Shown piece after piece: positions 1 to 11,564 of a stretch of DNA of 64,000 bases. The stretch is from assembly GCF_964656455.1 (NCBI RefSeq), contig NC_135726.1:8194001-8258000 (forward strand), given 5' to 3'. The stretch comes from Halichoerus grypus (lineage: Eukaryota > Chordata > Mammalia > Carnivora > Phocidae). How positions within the stretch are numbered: position 1 is the stretch's first letter; every line of letters starts with the position of its first letter. The notes under the pieces were generated by a model. It was not told the DNA's origin and did not search any database. It saw only the letters and a program-made list of their open reading frames with translations. The position numbers and the translations under genes are program-made.

Positions 1-149
1 CAAGATCTGGCAAAGGCATGAGCAGGCTTAGAAGGGTAGGAACGGAGGGGTCTGGGTTTATTCCCTAGCCTCCCCCTCCTTGGTGAGTTAGCTCCCCCCG
101 CACCCCCAGTAAAGGCCAGAGCCACTGCCCCTGTCAGGCAACCCTCTCC

Positions 150-395
150 ATACCACTCCCCTCTCTGGATTCTTGTACTGCTTCTTCCCCTTGGCCTTTC
201 AAGGTGTGGGTAATGGTTCTTTTCAACCTCTATCCCCATTACTCTTGCTACCCTTGGGGCCTTATGTTTTCCTTTATGGACTTCCTAAACCCTGCCATCA
301 CCCCTTTGAAAAGTCCCTTTATTAAACTCTCCTCCTATTACCCAGTCTGAGTACACCATCTGTTTCTCCCCAACATCTGACTGATATGTGAATGG
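150..395 (+). mobile_element. possible ancient ERVL-type LTR 3' portion
   Basis: The stretch carries an ATTAAA-type signal and then the phrase GAGTACACCATCTGTTTCTCC followed by CTGACTGATAT, which resembles the end of old mammalian ERVL-related LTRs. No internal retroviral sequence is seen and the left boundary is unclear. Family assignment is from memory and weak. The first 150 bases are pyrimidine-rich and unassigned. Confidence 0.3.
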
Positions 396-539
396 ATGTG
401 GTGATGGGGGACTTCAAGGGACTTCACGGTGGCTGGGGGTTCTTCTAGGCAGGTACAAGATTTATGTTATGATGATGAGGACAGTGAATACTGAATACAA
501 AGCATAACAATTATTAGCATGGGCATTAGCGAACCTGAC

Positions 540-700
540 CAGAGGCCAGGATCTCTTAGCTCCATAATTATTAGCCCTAAAGATACCATTGCACTGCTAT
601 TCCCATAGCCCATGGGCAGAAACAGAGCCACGTCTCCAGTCTAAGGCAGTTTAGCTATTAAATGGCAAGGTTAGAATTCAGTCCATGTTCTGTTTCTCTA
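540..700 (-). mobile_element. MIR SINE fragment
   Basis: An antisense MIR-like block, with a degraded version of the segment that normally reads as lost-ground gene-free MIR core (AGCTATTAAATGGCAAGGTTAGAATTCAG corresponds to the usual 'tagtaagtggcagagctgggattcaa' phrase, quoted here only in part). Heavily diverged, so ancient. Confidence 0.4.
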
Positions 701-1500
701 TGCTCATTCAGACTCTGCCAACCTCTCAGTGACCGGAACAGTCTGATGAGGATGAGATATTGGGCTCACATACCCAATTTTCTTTTTTGGTGAGTGTGGG
801 GGGTGGTGCTCAAAAGGAAGAAAAGATCTTATGCCCACCAACCCTGAGATCCTGGGGGTCTTTCCCTCATTCCACTCCTTAGAGAAGGGCCAGTGGATTT
901 GCTGCTTATGTAGGATGGACTTTCTTGAGCTCTTTCCAACTCCAGAGACTACCCCGCCATGTTTGCTGGAATGCCTCCTCCACATGCAGCCGGAATCAGA
1001 CATCAAAACTCTCTGGGCTCCTCTAAGTTAAGAGCTGTCCATCTTGTACCTGGCTTGTTTGCATGCCCCCAGGCCCTGAACCCTGGCCAACTGCTGTATC
1101 CGAGCTGGAACCCACCTGCTCCTCAGAGAGCTGAAGCCTACAGAATGAGCGTGTGCTAATGTGATTTCCTTGTGGTTAGGCCGCTGAAAAAGCCTAGTGT
1201 GGCTATAGGAGAAAATCGGAGCATTAGGCATGTAGACCTGGCAAGGAATGTGCTGGAAAACCTGGCCACGTGACAAGATGGAAGGGGAGGGAAGATCTTT
1301 CTGTATTGATAAAATTTATTGCATTTTTTAATGTTTTCTTTACATGTCCATTATTAAATTTTTGAGAAAGATAGAACATTTTAGTGAAGGGGGAGAGAAA
1401 CCACTCATAGTCCCTCACTTAGAGATGACTGTTCTTGAGGATAGTCTAGGAAGGTTTTCTATATATAAGTATATATATGCATACTTTTGTATTACAAAAA
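700..1500. other. unique sequence, nothing recognised
   Basis: Several overlapping short open frames on both strands, none longer than about 100 codons and none with recognisable protein features. A short TATATA run lies near 1,460-1,480. No exon with convincing splice signals was found. Confidence 0.5.
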
Positions 1501-1504
1501 TGTA

Positions 1505-1695
1505 AATCCTGTTTACTCAAAGTGGGGTCCATGAACCACAGCCCTGGGATCACCTGGAAATTAAGTAGAAATGCAGAACCTTGGGCCTCACCCCAGAGTT
1601 ATGAAATCAGAATCCATGTTTTAACAAGATCTCCAGATGATTCGAGGACATGTGGATTATGGAACTGTATGGGACTCAATGATACGAATGCTCCA
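1505..1695 (+). mobile_element. MER5-like hAT DNA transposon relic
   Basis: The order of phrases 'GGGATCACCTGGAAATTA', 'ATGCAGAACCTTGGGCCTCA' and 'AATCAGAATCC' matches MER5-type nonautonomous hAT elements. Diverged and lacking intact terminal repeats. Confidence 0.55.
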
Positions 1696-1829
1696 TGAAC
1701 CATTTCATTAATCCCCTTTTAGTTCAAAATCATACTCTACATTTTCATGATTATATACTGCAACGTAGTGAAATATGCTGCGAAAATCCTTTTGCATTTA
1801 TCTTTGAGCAAATGATAAAGACGATTATC

Positions 1830-2280
1830 ATCATTGTTAGTACCACTTTTTGAGTGCTAATTATGTGCTAGCCCCTGTGTTGAATGCTTTATGAGAATTA
1901 CCTCATCTCATCTTTATGAAGGCCTGCAAAGGAGGGACTCATCTCATCTTAGAAGTGATGCTACTGGGACATTTTTTTAAAGCAAAATACTTCACATAAC
2001 GATGAAGTCTCTCCTATGACTGATGGTAACTGTGATAAAGCACTTACTGGGCACTCCCTCTATGCTAGAGCCTATATTAACTGCTTTACATTCATTTTTT
2101 TAAATGTAAGCCCCAAACAACCCTAAGAGACAAGTATTGGTATTAATCATCTCAAAACCCAAGGTAACCAAGTTTCCAGGTTAAATATCTTGTACGAGGT
2201 CACATATGAAGGCCATAGCAGAATCCCAGGCTGGACTCAGTTCTGCCCGATTTCATTGTGTACACTCTCAATACCATGCC
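1830..2280 (-). mobile_element. MIR/MIR3-like fragments
   Basis: Two adjacent antisense MIR-like stretches. Both contain the 'GTGCTAGCCCC' or 'ATGCTAGAGCC' motif followed by 'TTACCTCATCTCATC' or 'TTAACTGCTTTACATTC'. The second continues with a degraded 'GAGGTCACATATGAAGG' phrase typical of antisense MIR. Confidence 0.5.
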
Positions 2281-2284
2281 CGAA

Positions 2285-2950
2285 GAGGAATGTGCTAATT
2301 TGCTTCTAGTTCTTCAGTGTACCCTTGGGGCCTCACCTCCCTGTCACTGCTGGGCTCTTAAGCAGGCCATTCTTTCCCCAAAGGCTTTTGTATGAAGAGG
2401 CAGAGGGGATTCACAGCACTACCTCCTCAGTGGGGATGGACTTAGGGGAACAGAGGATTTTTCTCTAATCACAGCTCTACACAGCGGAGCTGCAGCCACT
2501 GGGATCCTCAGACATTCAGACTCTCTGGCCGCGTGGCAAACATCCCAGGACTTTGCAAGGAACAATGGGCACTGAACTGCAGGTGACCCGACCTGCTAAT
2601 CGCTGCCTGATTACCAGCTAATCAGTGCCTTGTTTGGGACACTGAATCCCAAATCCCTTTGGACTGGGCTGGGTCCTGGCAGGCAGTCACCTGGTTAATG
2701 TGCCAGGGGTGAGGCAGGGGGTCATGTGTTCCAGCACAGAGTGGCCAAAGGCCACCTTCGGGGAAACAGTCATGGGGTCTGTCTCTCCCCGGCTGGTCCT
2801 GGACAACTACAGCTCTTGTCAATAGCATGGAAGTGAATAGAGGCAGAGGAATTAAAAGCCAATCTACAGAGAAAAAGCTACTCAACCCTTCCAGGCACAG
2901 AAACAGAGAAGACTCTTTTTCTCAGAAACTCTCTGGAGGAGGTCTGCATT
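2285..2950. other. unique sequence, nothing recognised
   Basis: Moderately GC-rich with no recognised repeat and no convincing exon. Short frames on the minus strand are below 90 codons. Confidence 0.45.
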
Positions 2951-2954
2951 AACT

Positions 2955-3525
2955 ACCACCACCAGTATACTTCATGGATGCCACCCCTGTCACAGCCACC
3001 ACCATCACTAAGGCTAGGAACAGCACCAGCACAACCACTGTAAGCATTCCCACCCCCATCGCCATCATTACCACCGGCAAGACCACCAGCACTTCCATCA
3101 TCAGCGCCATCATCACCATCATCGTTCCCATCATCACCTGCATTATTACCACCACTATCGCTCCCACTAGCACCTCCACCACCACTACCCCCATTGCCAG
3201 CATAACCCCTATCATCACCTCCCCCACCCCCGCCACCATCACCTCCCTCACCACCACCACCAACAACAGGATCACCACCACTCTATCAGTGCCATCATCC
3301 CCATCATAACCCCCACCATCACCTCCACCACCATCACCTCCGTCACCACCATCACTACTATGACCGTCACTACCACCATTAACACCACCATCCCACCCTC
3401 ACCCACACTACCACCGCCATTAACATCATTACACCCCTACCACCACCACCACCAAGAACACCACCACCACCATCACCACTTAGATCACCATAACACCACC
3501 ACTTCAGTTGCCATTGCTACCACTG
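2955..3525. repeat. long CAY/ACC trinucleotide-like low-complexity tract
   Basis: About 570 bases built almost entirely from ACC, CAC, ATC and ACT triplets, with G nearly absent on the plus strand. The complementary strand is therefore rich in GGT/GAT and carries repeated GG pairs. Because the unit is a triplet lacking stop codons in most frames, both strands hold open frames of about 110 codons (Thr/Ile/Ser-rich on plus, Val/Met-rich on minus). These are composition artefacts, not genes. Confidence 0.9.
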
Positions 3526-3574
3526 CTGCACACTGCCATATCCTAGGAAAACAATTTTGAGCACTGTTTTAAAA

Positions 3575-3770
3575 ACACTGGTTTTAGAGTCAAATTTAGG
3601 ATCTACTCCAAGTAGTGTTAGAGGTTTGAGTTTGGACAATTAAATTTTGAAATGCAGGTTCCCAAATAGAAAAATGGAGATAATAATATAACCAGCTCAT
3701 GGGATCGTGGCTCATGCAGACCATTTGTCACAATACTTGGCACATAATAAGAACTCCAGAGCTCGCTGTC
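3575..3770 (+). mobile_element. MIR SINE
   Basis: Sense MIR features in order: a TTTTAGAGTCAAA-like start, 'AAAAATGGAGATAATAATAT', then 'ACTTGGCACATAATAAGAACTC'. Old and diverged. Confidence 0.65.
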
Positions 3771-3954
3771 ACTATTATCATTACTTCTTCCCTAGTTCCA
3801 TTTAAGTATACAGCTTCCCCTCTAGCATCCTTGCTTGAAAATGGGTGGAGAGAGACAATTTATCCCTTCCACCTTGCTATCATGGGGTCCTTTATGGGAT
3901 CTTCTAGGGATGCCTGATGTCTTTTAGAGGCACGGGTGTGGGTTGAAGAAAGTT

Positions 3955-4175
3955 CCAATCTGGAATCAGCTTTCTAGGTTTGAATCCATATCTTTTTATA
4001 AACCGTGTGACCTTGAGAACTTCTCTAACCTCCAGAGACTCCTTTTCCTCTTGTGAAGAATGGGGAATGATAATCTCTTCCCTGAAGGACTGTGAGAGGG
4101 TTCATGAGATAAGATAGGGAAAAGCCCCAGCACGTTAGCAGGCACACAGTAGGCCTTCAATATATTGAGTTGACT
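3955..4175 (+). mobile_element. MIR SINE
   Basis: Nearly full-length sense MIR with 'GTGTGACCTTGAGAACTT', 'GAATGGGGAATGATAATCTC', 'TTCATGAGATAAGATA' and a 3' end resembling 'GCACACAGTAGGCCTTCAAT'. Confidence 0.75.
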
Positions 4176-4179
4176 TCAT

Positions 4180-5570
4180 TTGCTTGGTATGTTAGCTTCG
4201 AATAAGGAATTACCAGGAGGTAGAAAACATGCCTTGCTGTAGACAATCTCTGAATGGGGGGAATAAAACCAAATCTTCCAGACAGAGCTGAGCCTTCCAC
4301 TCTGACCAGTGCTCTGGGTGTACTGCTAAGGTCTAATAAAAGCTTACCTTTGCCCAGTTGTTTCAGTTCTAGGAAGCTGTTCAATGTTTGACTATATTTC
4401 TCAAACTGATTTAAAAACAGTTCATCAGGTTAGTTCAGTTGAATTATTGCTCCTTGGGAGTTTTCCAAACCCTGAACTTCCTTCAGAGAGAGCTGGATTC
4501 CGTTCCATTCTTGGAATTCAGCTCCTTGCCCCTCTCAGTGACCCCTAATCACAAATACAGTGTAAATAACCTGCTGTCTCCTCACTCTGGCCTCCCGCTT
4601 GCAGAATGAAATCTCTTCTCTTAGGCTTCCCAGAGCAAGAGTCTCAGACAAGCTCATCCATTTCCCTTCTTTACTTCTATGGCATCGGTTACTGACATGT
4701 GGGGAGTGCACATTAATATAATAGACAGGCCTTACGGTATTTGCATGGTATAGAGGAAGAGGGAAAATCAGTTCCTCCATATCCTATGTGAAAGAACCCT
4801 CAGCAGAACTTCTATCTGTGATCATGATACACAGGCTGCATATGGAAGGTCAAGAGAGTCAGTGATGAATTAGGAAATAGCTAAGAATTAATTTTGGCCA
4901 ACATGGCACCTGACTGGGGCAACACTGGAGCCTCCCCACTAACACTGGGACAGGGGGCTGTCTGCCAGGGATGTCATTCTCTGTGTTCAGAGCTTTTCTC
5001 CTTGCAGAAGCCCTGATCCAGCTACCAAGTAAGACAGTCCAGAACTTCGATTTTAAGTAATTTCAGATACCACCCCCTATCCTACAATCCTGAATCTTTT
5101 GTCAGGATGGATTGACCCTTCTGATTTTCCACCTACCTATTGATAGAATCAAATACCTTCTTTGGGCCGGTCGCCATGTTGAGTGTTTTATTACCATTTG
5201 ATCCTTTCAGTAATACTCATTTGTTGCTTTCCTTATTTGCACGCAGCACTGCATTTTTAAGAACCTCACATGCTGCTAGTTGGTAATTCCAGCTAGTTGC
5301 TCCTGACTGCCACATACAGAGTATTCCGTAATAGGCCCATTTTCCTTCCCCATTTCCTCAACCTTGGACCTCTTGGTTGCCCCCCTGGCCTGACATCCAC
5401 GGTCTCAACTCTACAATAAACTTCCATATTCTCTCATAGACCCAAGTAAGGATTCTGTGGGATATTTCAGAAGCCAAAGTATTGTTTCTAATGTACACAG
5501 ACACTCCATTTTATGAGATGATTCTTTAGGATGGCCTCACTAACCTCTACACCCAAGAGCAGGGCACAAG
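4180..5570. other. unique sequence, nothing recognised
   Basis: No recognised repeat of useful length and no convincing exon. Frames are at most about 80 codons. Confidence 0.45.
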
Positions 5571-5574
5571 GAAT

Positions 5575-6615
5575 CGTGCATTCCCACATCTCAGACCAAC
5601 ACTTGCCAATCTGATGGGTACAAAGCTTGTCTCTCACTCGCTTTGATGTGCATTTCTCTGATGAATGATGAGTTTAAACACTTCTTCATATTGTGTGAGT
5701 TGTTTGGATTTCTACCTCTGTGAGTTGCCTATCGTATCCTTTTCTTTTGGATTTTATAATCCTTTTCTTGTTAACTTACAAGTGTCCCTCACATACACTA
5801 GATTGGTTCTTAGTCAGTTTTGGACATTGCAAATATTCTGTTCCCATGTGTATTTCTTTAAATTCCATCTTTGCTATCCTTTATTAAAAAGAAATACTCA
5901 GTTTTGGAGCAATCAAAACCATCCATCTTTCCCCTCTACAGTTTGTGAGTTTAGTTCTTGTTTAGAAAGTTTTCTCTGGGGGCACCTGGGTGGCTCAGTC
6001 AGTTAAGCGTCTGCCTTCCGCTCATGTCATGATCCCAGGGTCCTGGGATCGAGCCCCACATTGGGCTCCCTGCTCAGCAGGAAGCCTGCTTCTCCCGCTC
6101 CCACTCCCCCTGCTTGTGTTCCCTCTCTCGCTGTGTCTCTGTCAAATAAATAAAATCTTTAAAACAAACGAACAAGAATTATATAAAAAAAAGAAAGTTG
6201 TCTCTGCCTCTAAGCCACAAAAATATTCTTCTAAGTTTTCTTCTGTTAACCTTATAATTTTGCCACTCATATTATCTCTTCTTCATCTGGAGTCCACCTT
6301 TCTATGATATAGGGATATAGGTCTTATTGTTTTCCATATGGTGAGTTTCTCAATAGCATCCACTAAATAATCTAACTATTTCCCATGATTTATAAGCTAT
6401 GTTAATCATATTTCAAGTGCTCGTTTATAAATAGGTCTGCTCTGCTCATCGGTCTCTGTTCTTGCGCCAGTACCATACTGATTTTATTATTATGGTTTTG
6501 TAGTATGTCAATATTTTCTAGGGTTAGCTCCTCCTCTGTATTTTTCTTTTTCATGCTTGACCTAGATCTCTGGGGAACTTTATTCTTCTGTATCCATTTG
6601 AGCAGAATAGCTCCA
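5575..6615 (-). mobile_element. old L1 ORF2-region fragment (antisense), interrupted by a SINE
   Basis: Reads as the reverse complement of L1 ORF2. Hallmarks include 'GATGTGCATTTCTCTGAT' at the left and 'TTGCGCCAGTACCATACTG' followed by 'TTATGGTTTTGTAGTATGTC' at the right. The frame is broken by many stops, so it is a dead element. A Can-SINE splits it at 5,979-6,191 and the L1 text resumes afterwards. Confidence 0.8.
5979..6191 (+). mobile_element. Can-SINE (tRNA-derived)
   Basis: Complete element with head GGGGCACCTGGGTGGCTCAG, A-box region CAGTCAGTTAAGCG, B-box-like GGGATCGAGCCC, a pyrimidine-rich body and an AAATAAATAAAATCTTTAAAA tail region. It is bracketed by AGAAAGTTTTCTCTG (5,964-5,978) and AGAAAGTTGTCTCTG (6,192-6,206), a 15-base TSD with one mismatch. 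Inserted into an older L1. Confidence 0.95.
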
Positions 6616-6619
6616 TGTT

Positions 6620-8185
6620 TCACAACAATACATTTAAAAAAAATAAATAAATGCAGCTGGAGTTTTGACCGTTACTGTGTTGGATTTGCTTTCTCATCTT
6701 CCCATCTTTAAAAGAAGCAAGGCATTTGTGCTTCTCAGGTGCAGAACCTGAGCTGTAGGGAAGCATTGTCCTTGCACTTCTTGAGTGAAGATGAAGATGA
6801 GGGGTGTGGCTCTCTCTCAACCTGACCCATGTGGCCCTGGGGAGCCCAGGGTGGCCGTAGATTTGGTTCGGGTACAGCTGTTAATGCCTGATCCTTTCTT
6901 GAGTAATGATTCTACTCAGGAAACTGTGCCTCAGGGTTCAGATTTCCCCCATTTAAGCTTGTGGCTTCTTGGCCCAGGGCCTGTTCCCTTCCCAAAATGT
7001 TTGTTAGTGTAGTGGCTTTTTATGGTGCTTTATGGAAAAATTAAAGAGGGGGGAGGCAACTGTATTCTGCAAACCAGCCTGTCTTCAACCTTCGTTTACT
7101 GGAATCTGAGTCCTCTGCATACCTTGTTAGCAGAAAAAACTTCAAATATATTTTTTCCATCCAGGCTCACAATTGGAATGCTCTTTACCTCTTAACTTGG
7201 GCCAGGACAAATGTGGCCCAGGCTCTGAAACACAACCAGAGCCGTGCAGCAAACAGCCTTTGCACATTGCAACTGCAGAGTTATCTGTGTGCGGATCGGG
7301 AGGGGCCCAGCCTGCTGAGAAGGTGGGGGCCCGCTGTCATTGCAGAGCCAATCCTGGGGGGAGTGCCGGGGACCCACTCCTTACTTCCCCAAAAGCCTGC
7401 TTCAGCTTTAAAATCACACCGGGAAAGCACCGGGAGAAGGCAGTCTCTCCGCTTCCAGAAAAGGGATCCAGCAGGCTGAAGGTACAACCTGTCTCTGTTA
7501 AGTGTAGGAAGCCAGTCAGAGATGTTGGCCATGGAACTGCCAGACCCAAACCAGGTCTTCCAGAAATGTCATGTTTTTCTTAGAACTAGGGCCTATATTA
7601 CACACAAATTTGAGATTATCTTCGACAATTATCTAAAATTAACTGTGGTTTTCAAATGAAAAACATTTAGGGGCGGATCAGATAAGAAGGAGGCCTATTT
7701 ATAATACTTGCCACAGGGGGGGAAAAGAGAAAAAGCAAAAACAAGAGGGAGAGAGAGTGCTGCACAAAATAATACCAAATGTTCTTCAAGCACCGCTAGC
7801 CATGCTGCTGACTCTTGCTCTCTGACCCTCATTAATAACAGAAAGGAGAACTTTTATTTTGATTCTCTGTTCACCCGTGGTTTCTTGGAGAAAATTGTTT
7901 CAGGGAGGAATGCCGGCTTTCCATCTAATTCTAGATACAGAATTAAGTGGCTATAACTCTGAACCCTTGAGTTCGGCATAAGTCAAAATGTTTGTTCATA
8001 GGGTTTGAAATATTAACCGGTGACTTCTGGCTCTGAAGTGGTTATTCACAGCTGGAACTACCTGGAACAGTTACTAGAATTAGGAATGAGACCCAGGGCA
8101 GAATCCAGTTGAAGAACCCCCGGAAGAGACCATTTGAAGTCTCTGGGGCTCTGTGGATGCACAAAGAAAGTTCTCGAGTGCCCCT
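6620..8185. other. unique sequence with a GC-richer open block
   Basis: No repeat recognised. At 7,173-7,583 there is a 136-codon plus-strand frame (Cys/Pro/Lys-rich), overlapped by frames on both strands. An acceptor-like TTTTTTCCATCCAG lies at about 7,147-7,163, just upstream. No protein family is recognised, and overlapping open frames on both strands point to GC composition rather than coding. Confidence 0.4.
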
Positions 8186-8189
8186 CAGC

Positions 8190-8345
8190 ATCTGTGTTCT
8201 GCATTTTGAGGAGGGCAACTCAAGAAAGAATATGCTGCTCTTATTCCCATTTTTCAGGTGAGGAAATTGAGGCTCAAAGAATTCACTTGGCTAGAAAGGA
8301 AATGTGATGGAATCTGAAGCAGGCCTGAGTTCAGAACCCATACTC
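8190..8345 (-). mobile_element. MIR SINE
   Basis: Antisense MIR with 'CAGGTGAGGAAATTGAGGCT', a degraded 'AGCAGGCCTGAGTTCAGAAC' and 'CATACTCTTAACTACCAC'. Confidence 0.7.
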
Positions 8346-8630
8346 TTAACTACCACACCAAATGACTTTGACACAACTGTTTTCATTTCTGTTCCAGTTG
8401 GCGTGGTTCCACTGCATGCACAGTGTGTAGGGAGAGCTATTCCAAGGGGAAGAAACAGGGATCCAGGCGTGTGTGTTGAGAGGAGAGATGTATTCAAAGG
8501 GGAAACTTCTTGAGGAAAGCAGGAATAAAAGTTAAAAGTGGCCATAAACTGAATATGTGCTCTGTGACAGACCCTGCATATCGTTCCTGCAGGTAATCTT
8601 CATAGCCGCCATGTGTACAAGGCTGTTTTA

Positions 8631-8833
8631 TTTATTTATTTATTTTTTTAAGATTTTATTTATTTGACAGAGAGAGAGACTGCGAGAGAGGGAACACAAG
8701 CAGGGGGAGTGGGAGAGGGAGAAGCAGGCTCTCCGCTGAGCAGGGAGCCCGATGCGGGGCTCGATCCCAGGACCCTGGGATCATGACCCGAGCCGAAGGC
8801 AGACACTTAACGACTGAGCCACCCAGGTGCCCC
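8631..8833 (-). mobile_element. Can-SINE (antisense)
   Basis: Reverse-complement Can-SINE: T-rich tail and TTTTAAGATTTTATTT at the left, GGGCTCGATCCCAGGACC in the middle, and GAGCCACCCAGGTGCCCC at the right. The 15-base TSD TACAAGGCTGTTTTA is perfect (8,616-8,630 and 8,834-8,848), which indicates a fairly recent insertion. Confidence 0.96.
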
Positions 8834-8849
8834 TACAAGGCTGTTTTAG

Positions 8850-9600
8850 AGATGGAAGCTTGGAAGGCCGAGTGGGAAGGGGTAAGCAAGCACCATGCTC
8901 GCCAGGAGCTGAGTGGGACTCAGTTTCCATGCACCATGACACCTCCTCACCCCTGAGACATGTCAAATGTTAGTGACCTCTTGGGGCTTTGGGCTGCATT
9001 CGCATTGTTTGTTAGGTTACCCCCACCTAGACACAAGTTGCCAAAGGACAAAGGATTCCCGACACCAAAAAGAGCCCAATGGGAAATATTTAACCCACCT
9101 ACCTCCAAACTTTCTGGCATGGACGAACTCCTTGCCCCACCTTTGTTCCTGGCCAGAAAGAAATGGCATGAAGCAAAGGACAGTTTTTATAACCCCTGTC
9201 TGCTCTAAACCATGTTTCCTGTGCACTTAGCAGGTCTTAATGGAAACCAAACAGTTCTCTCCGTATCTATATTCTTAACGCCCTGAGTCAAGTACCCACG
9301 TGGTTAAGAAAACGGTACCAACAGAAACATTTTTTAAAAATATCAGAGCACAATATGAAGTGACCATCACTAATTCAAAGAGGCAGACATATTTTGTAAA
9401 GGTTGAAAAGAGGTGAGTCTTTCACAGGATTCTAGCTCAAGGCCACATTTGCAAAAGTAGAATCGCTCCCCTAGCAAGGTTTTGTTTATCCGACCATTAA
9501 AAAAAAAAAAAAAAGTCAAACAACTTTTACTTTCAGCTCTCAGAATAAGAACTGTTTTTCCAGCTGTGTAGTTTGAGGAGGATATAAGAAGCTGGTTTAG
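8850..9600. other. unique sequence with one poly(A) tract
   Basis: No recognised repeat or exon. An A-tract of about 17 bases at 9,499-9,515 is not preceded by any recognisable retrocopy. Confidence 0.45.
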
Positions 9601-9601
9601 T

Positions 9602-9666
9602 TCTCTCTTTCTCTCTCTCTCTATATATACACGTATGTATGTATATACATATGTATATATGTATTT
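9602..9666. repeat. compound CT / TATA / TATG microsatellite
   Basis: CTCTCT-rich run followed by alternating TATATACACGTATGTATG-type purine-pyrimidine sequence. Confidence 0.85.
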
Positions 9667-9669
9667 TTT

Positions 9670-10280
9670 CAGAATGGAAAGAAAGTTTCTTACACAATTT
9701 TGCTTGGGCTAAACTGCCTGCAGAGTAGTTTATTTATACTGCTTTATCGCACACCTGTTTGGATAGGGGCTGTTTTGTGGTATTTAAACATACCATCTCC
9801 TGCCAATTGCTTTATCTGCAGACTCTCATGCTTTTGCTGCAAATGTTTCTTATTAACTCAGGAAAAAAAACACCAATTGCTCTGTGAACATTATTAGTGA
9901 GGACTAAAATAACCCGATTGTTACTTACTGCTAACATGTCATCATTGAAGAACTATATCCCAGGAATCCGTCTGAAATGTGGTAAAGGCCATTTCACTGT
10001 ACTCAAAGGGGGGAAAAGGATAACAGACTTTTTGGATGAAATCCTTGAATAAAAATATTTTTAAAAGCCACCTGTTTACTTTGAGCTAGTATTTTAGGGA
10101 CAAAGGGAAACATTGCCATTTTAGACTGCAGTGGGCTATTTTACCCACTATAGAAGTTCTGGAATATGAAGATGGCAGAGTTAGAATTTGCATGGAAGAC
10201 CTAATGCCATTTATATGACCCTCTCTGAATCATTTAGGCCCTAGGCCCCTCTCTCAGTAAAATGTGGGTCTTTATAGCTA
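9670..10280. other. unique AT-rich sequence, nothing recognised
   Basis: No repeat, exon or RNA gene identified. Confidence 0.45.
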
Positions 10281-10284
10281 ACCA

Positions 10285-10420
10285 ATGGTGAGAGAATTTA
10301 ATTCAACACATAGTTACAGAATTGCTCTTGTGGGATAAGCCTGGTGCTAGGTCCTGGGGTGCAGAGATGAACACAGCGTTGCCAGGGATCCACAGTTCAT
10401 GGTCTGGTACACAGTATGTC
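10285..10420 (+). mobile_element. L2-like LINE fragment
   Basis: Carries the phrase series 'TGGTGCTAGGTCCTGGGG', 'CAGAGATGAACACAG' and 'CACAGTTCATGG', typical of L2-derived text. Very old. Confidence 0.45.
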
Positions 10421-10577
10421 TCCATTCAGTGTTAGGAAAATTTGAATATTTGTGTGTAGACATAAATAGCAAAATACAAGCCAAACTTAATCTGTAGAAT
10501 TGAGATCTGAGTGTTTATGTGAGGGAGTTGATTTTATCCTGCTGCTAAGAAAAAGGTTGGACTACTCACTTAACAGA

Positions 10578-11120
10578 CTGTATTAGATACCTATTGCCAT
10601 GTAACCAATTGCCCCTAATTTCTGGTGATTTGAAACAATAAACATCTATCATCTCAGTTTCTGTGGGTTAGGAACCCAGTGTACCTTGGCTGGGTGCCTT
10701 TCCCTTGAGGTCAGTCCTTAGACTGCAGTGAAGGTGTTGGCCAGTGCTATGGTCTCATCTGAAGGCTCAAATGAAGGGAGAGCTTCCAAGTTCAATCACA
10801 TAGCTACTGTCACCATTCAGTCCTTTGCGGGTGGGCTGTTATACTGAGGACCTCTGTTTATTGACATGTAGGCCTCTCCATATGGTAGCATGTGAAGTGG
10901 CAGCTGACTTCCCTGAGAGGGAGTCAGAGAACAAGAGCGAGTGAGCAAGACAAGAGCAGCATTACCTTTGTAACCTAACCTCGAAGAGGCATCCAATCAC
11001 TTTTCCCATAATCTCTTTGTTGGATGTGAGCTAATGGGTCCAGCCCACACCCATGGGGAGTGGGTAACACAAGAACATGGATATCAAGAGGCAGGGATCA
11101 TTGGGGGCTGTCTACATTAG
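10578..11120 (-). mobile_element. ancient MaLR/LTR-like repeat (antisense)
   Basis: Starts TGTATTAGATACCTATTGCC and includes 'CATCTCAGTTTCTGTGGGT', 'GGCCTCTCCATATGG' and 'GAGGCAGGGATCATTGGGGG'. The same order of phrases recurs at 44,040-44,590, so the two are members of one family. The exact family is not assigned. Confidence 0.6.
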
Positions 11121-11328
11121 AAACTTCTGCTTCATCTACAGGGTGACTTAAGTAGGACTTAGGCACAATGACCCTCTTCTCAAACCATTTCATGCAAATA
11201 TCTTCAAAGGGGAGCATCTTGCAAGCATCATGATATCTAGTAGCTCCTTTAGTGTCCCACGGAGACAGTTGGGATAACACAGCCCTGTGACTTAAAGTCT
11301 GGGGATTTTCTCTTTCTCCCTTCCTTTC

Positions 11329-11396
11329 AGCATGGATTTCTTTTTCTTTTTCTTTCTCTCTTTCTCTCTTTCTCTCTTCCTCTCTTCCTCTCTTTC

Positions 11397-11448
<52 letters not shown>

Positions 11449-11462
11449 TCCTTTTCTTTCTT
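11329..11462. repeat. (CTTT)n polypyrimidine tract
   Basis: Nearly pure C/T on the plus strand for more than 120 bases, ending in a run of about a dozen CTTT units. Its complement gives a spurious Lys/Glu/Arg-repeat open frame. Mirror symmetry makes it a plausible triplex (H-DNA) former and a replication-slippage hotspot. Confidence 0.92.
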
Positions 11463-11464
11463 GC

Positions 11465-11560
11465 CTTGGTTGTGAAATGAGAATAATAAACAACTCTTAC
11501 CTCATGGAGTTGTGAGAATTACATGCCATAAGCAGTTAACATAGGTATTGTGGGTCTTTT
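11465..11560 (+). mobile_element. MIR fragment
   Basis: Reads 'GTGAAATGAGAATAATAAAC', 'CTTACCTCATGGAGTTGTGA' and so on, the central-to-3' part of a sense MIR directly abutting the CTTT tract. Confidence 0.6.
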
Positions 11561-11564
11561 AGTA

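Noticed and set aside
2949..3309. Open frames of about 110 codons on both strands (Thr/Ile-rich and Val/Met-rich)
   Set aside because: They come from the triplet tract's lack of stop codons; no protein features and both strands are open.
7173..7583. 136-codon frame after an acceptor-like CCATCCAG
   Set aside because: Overlapped by open frames on the other strand and in another plus frame, no recognised family; more likely GC composition.
11098..11493. 131-codon minus frame with Lys/Glu/Arg repeats
   Set aside because: Translation of the CTTT polypyrimidine tract.
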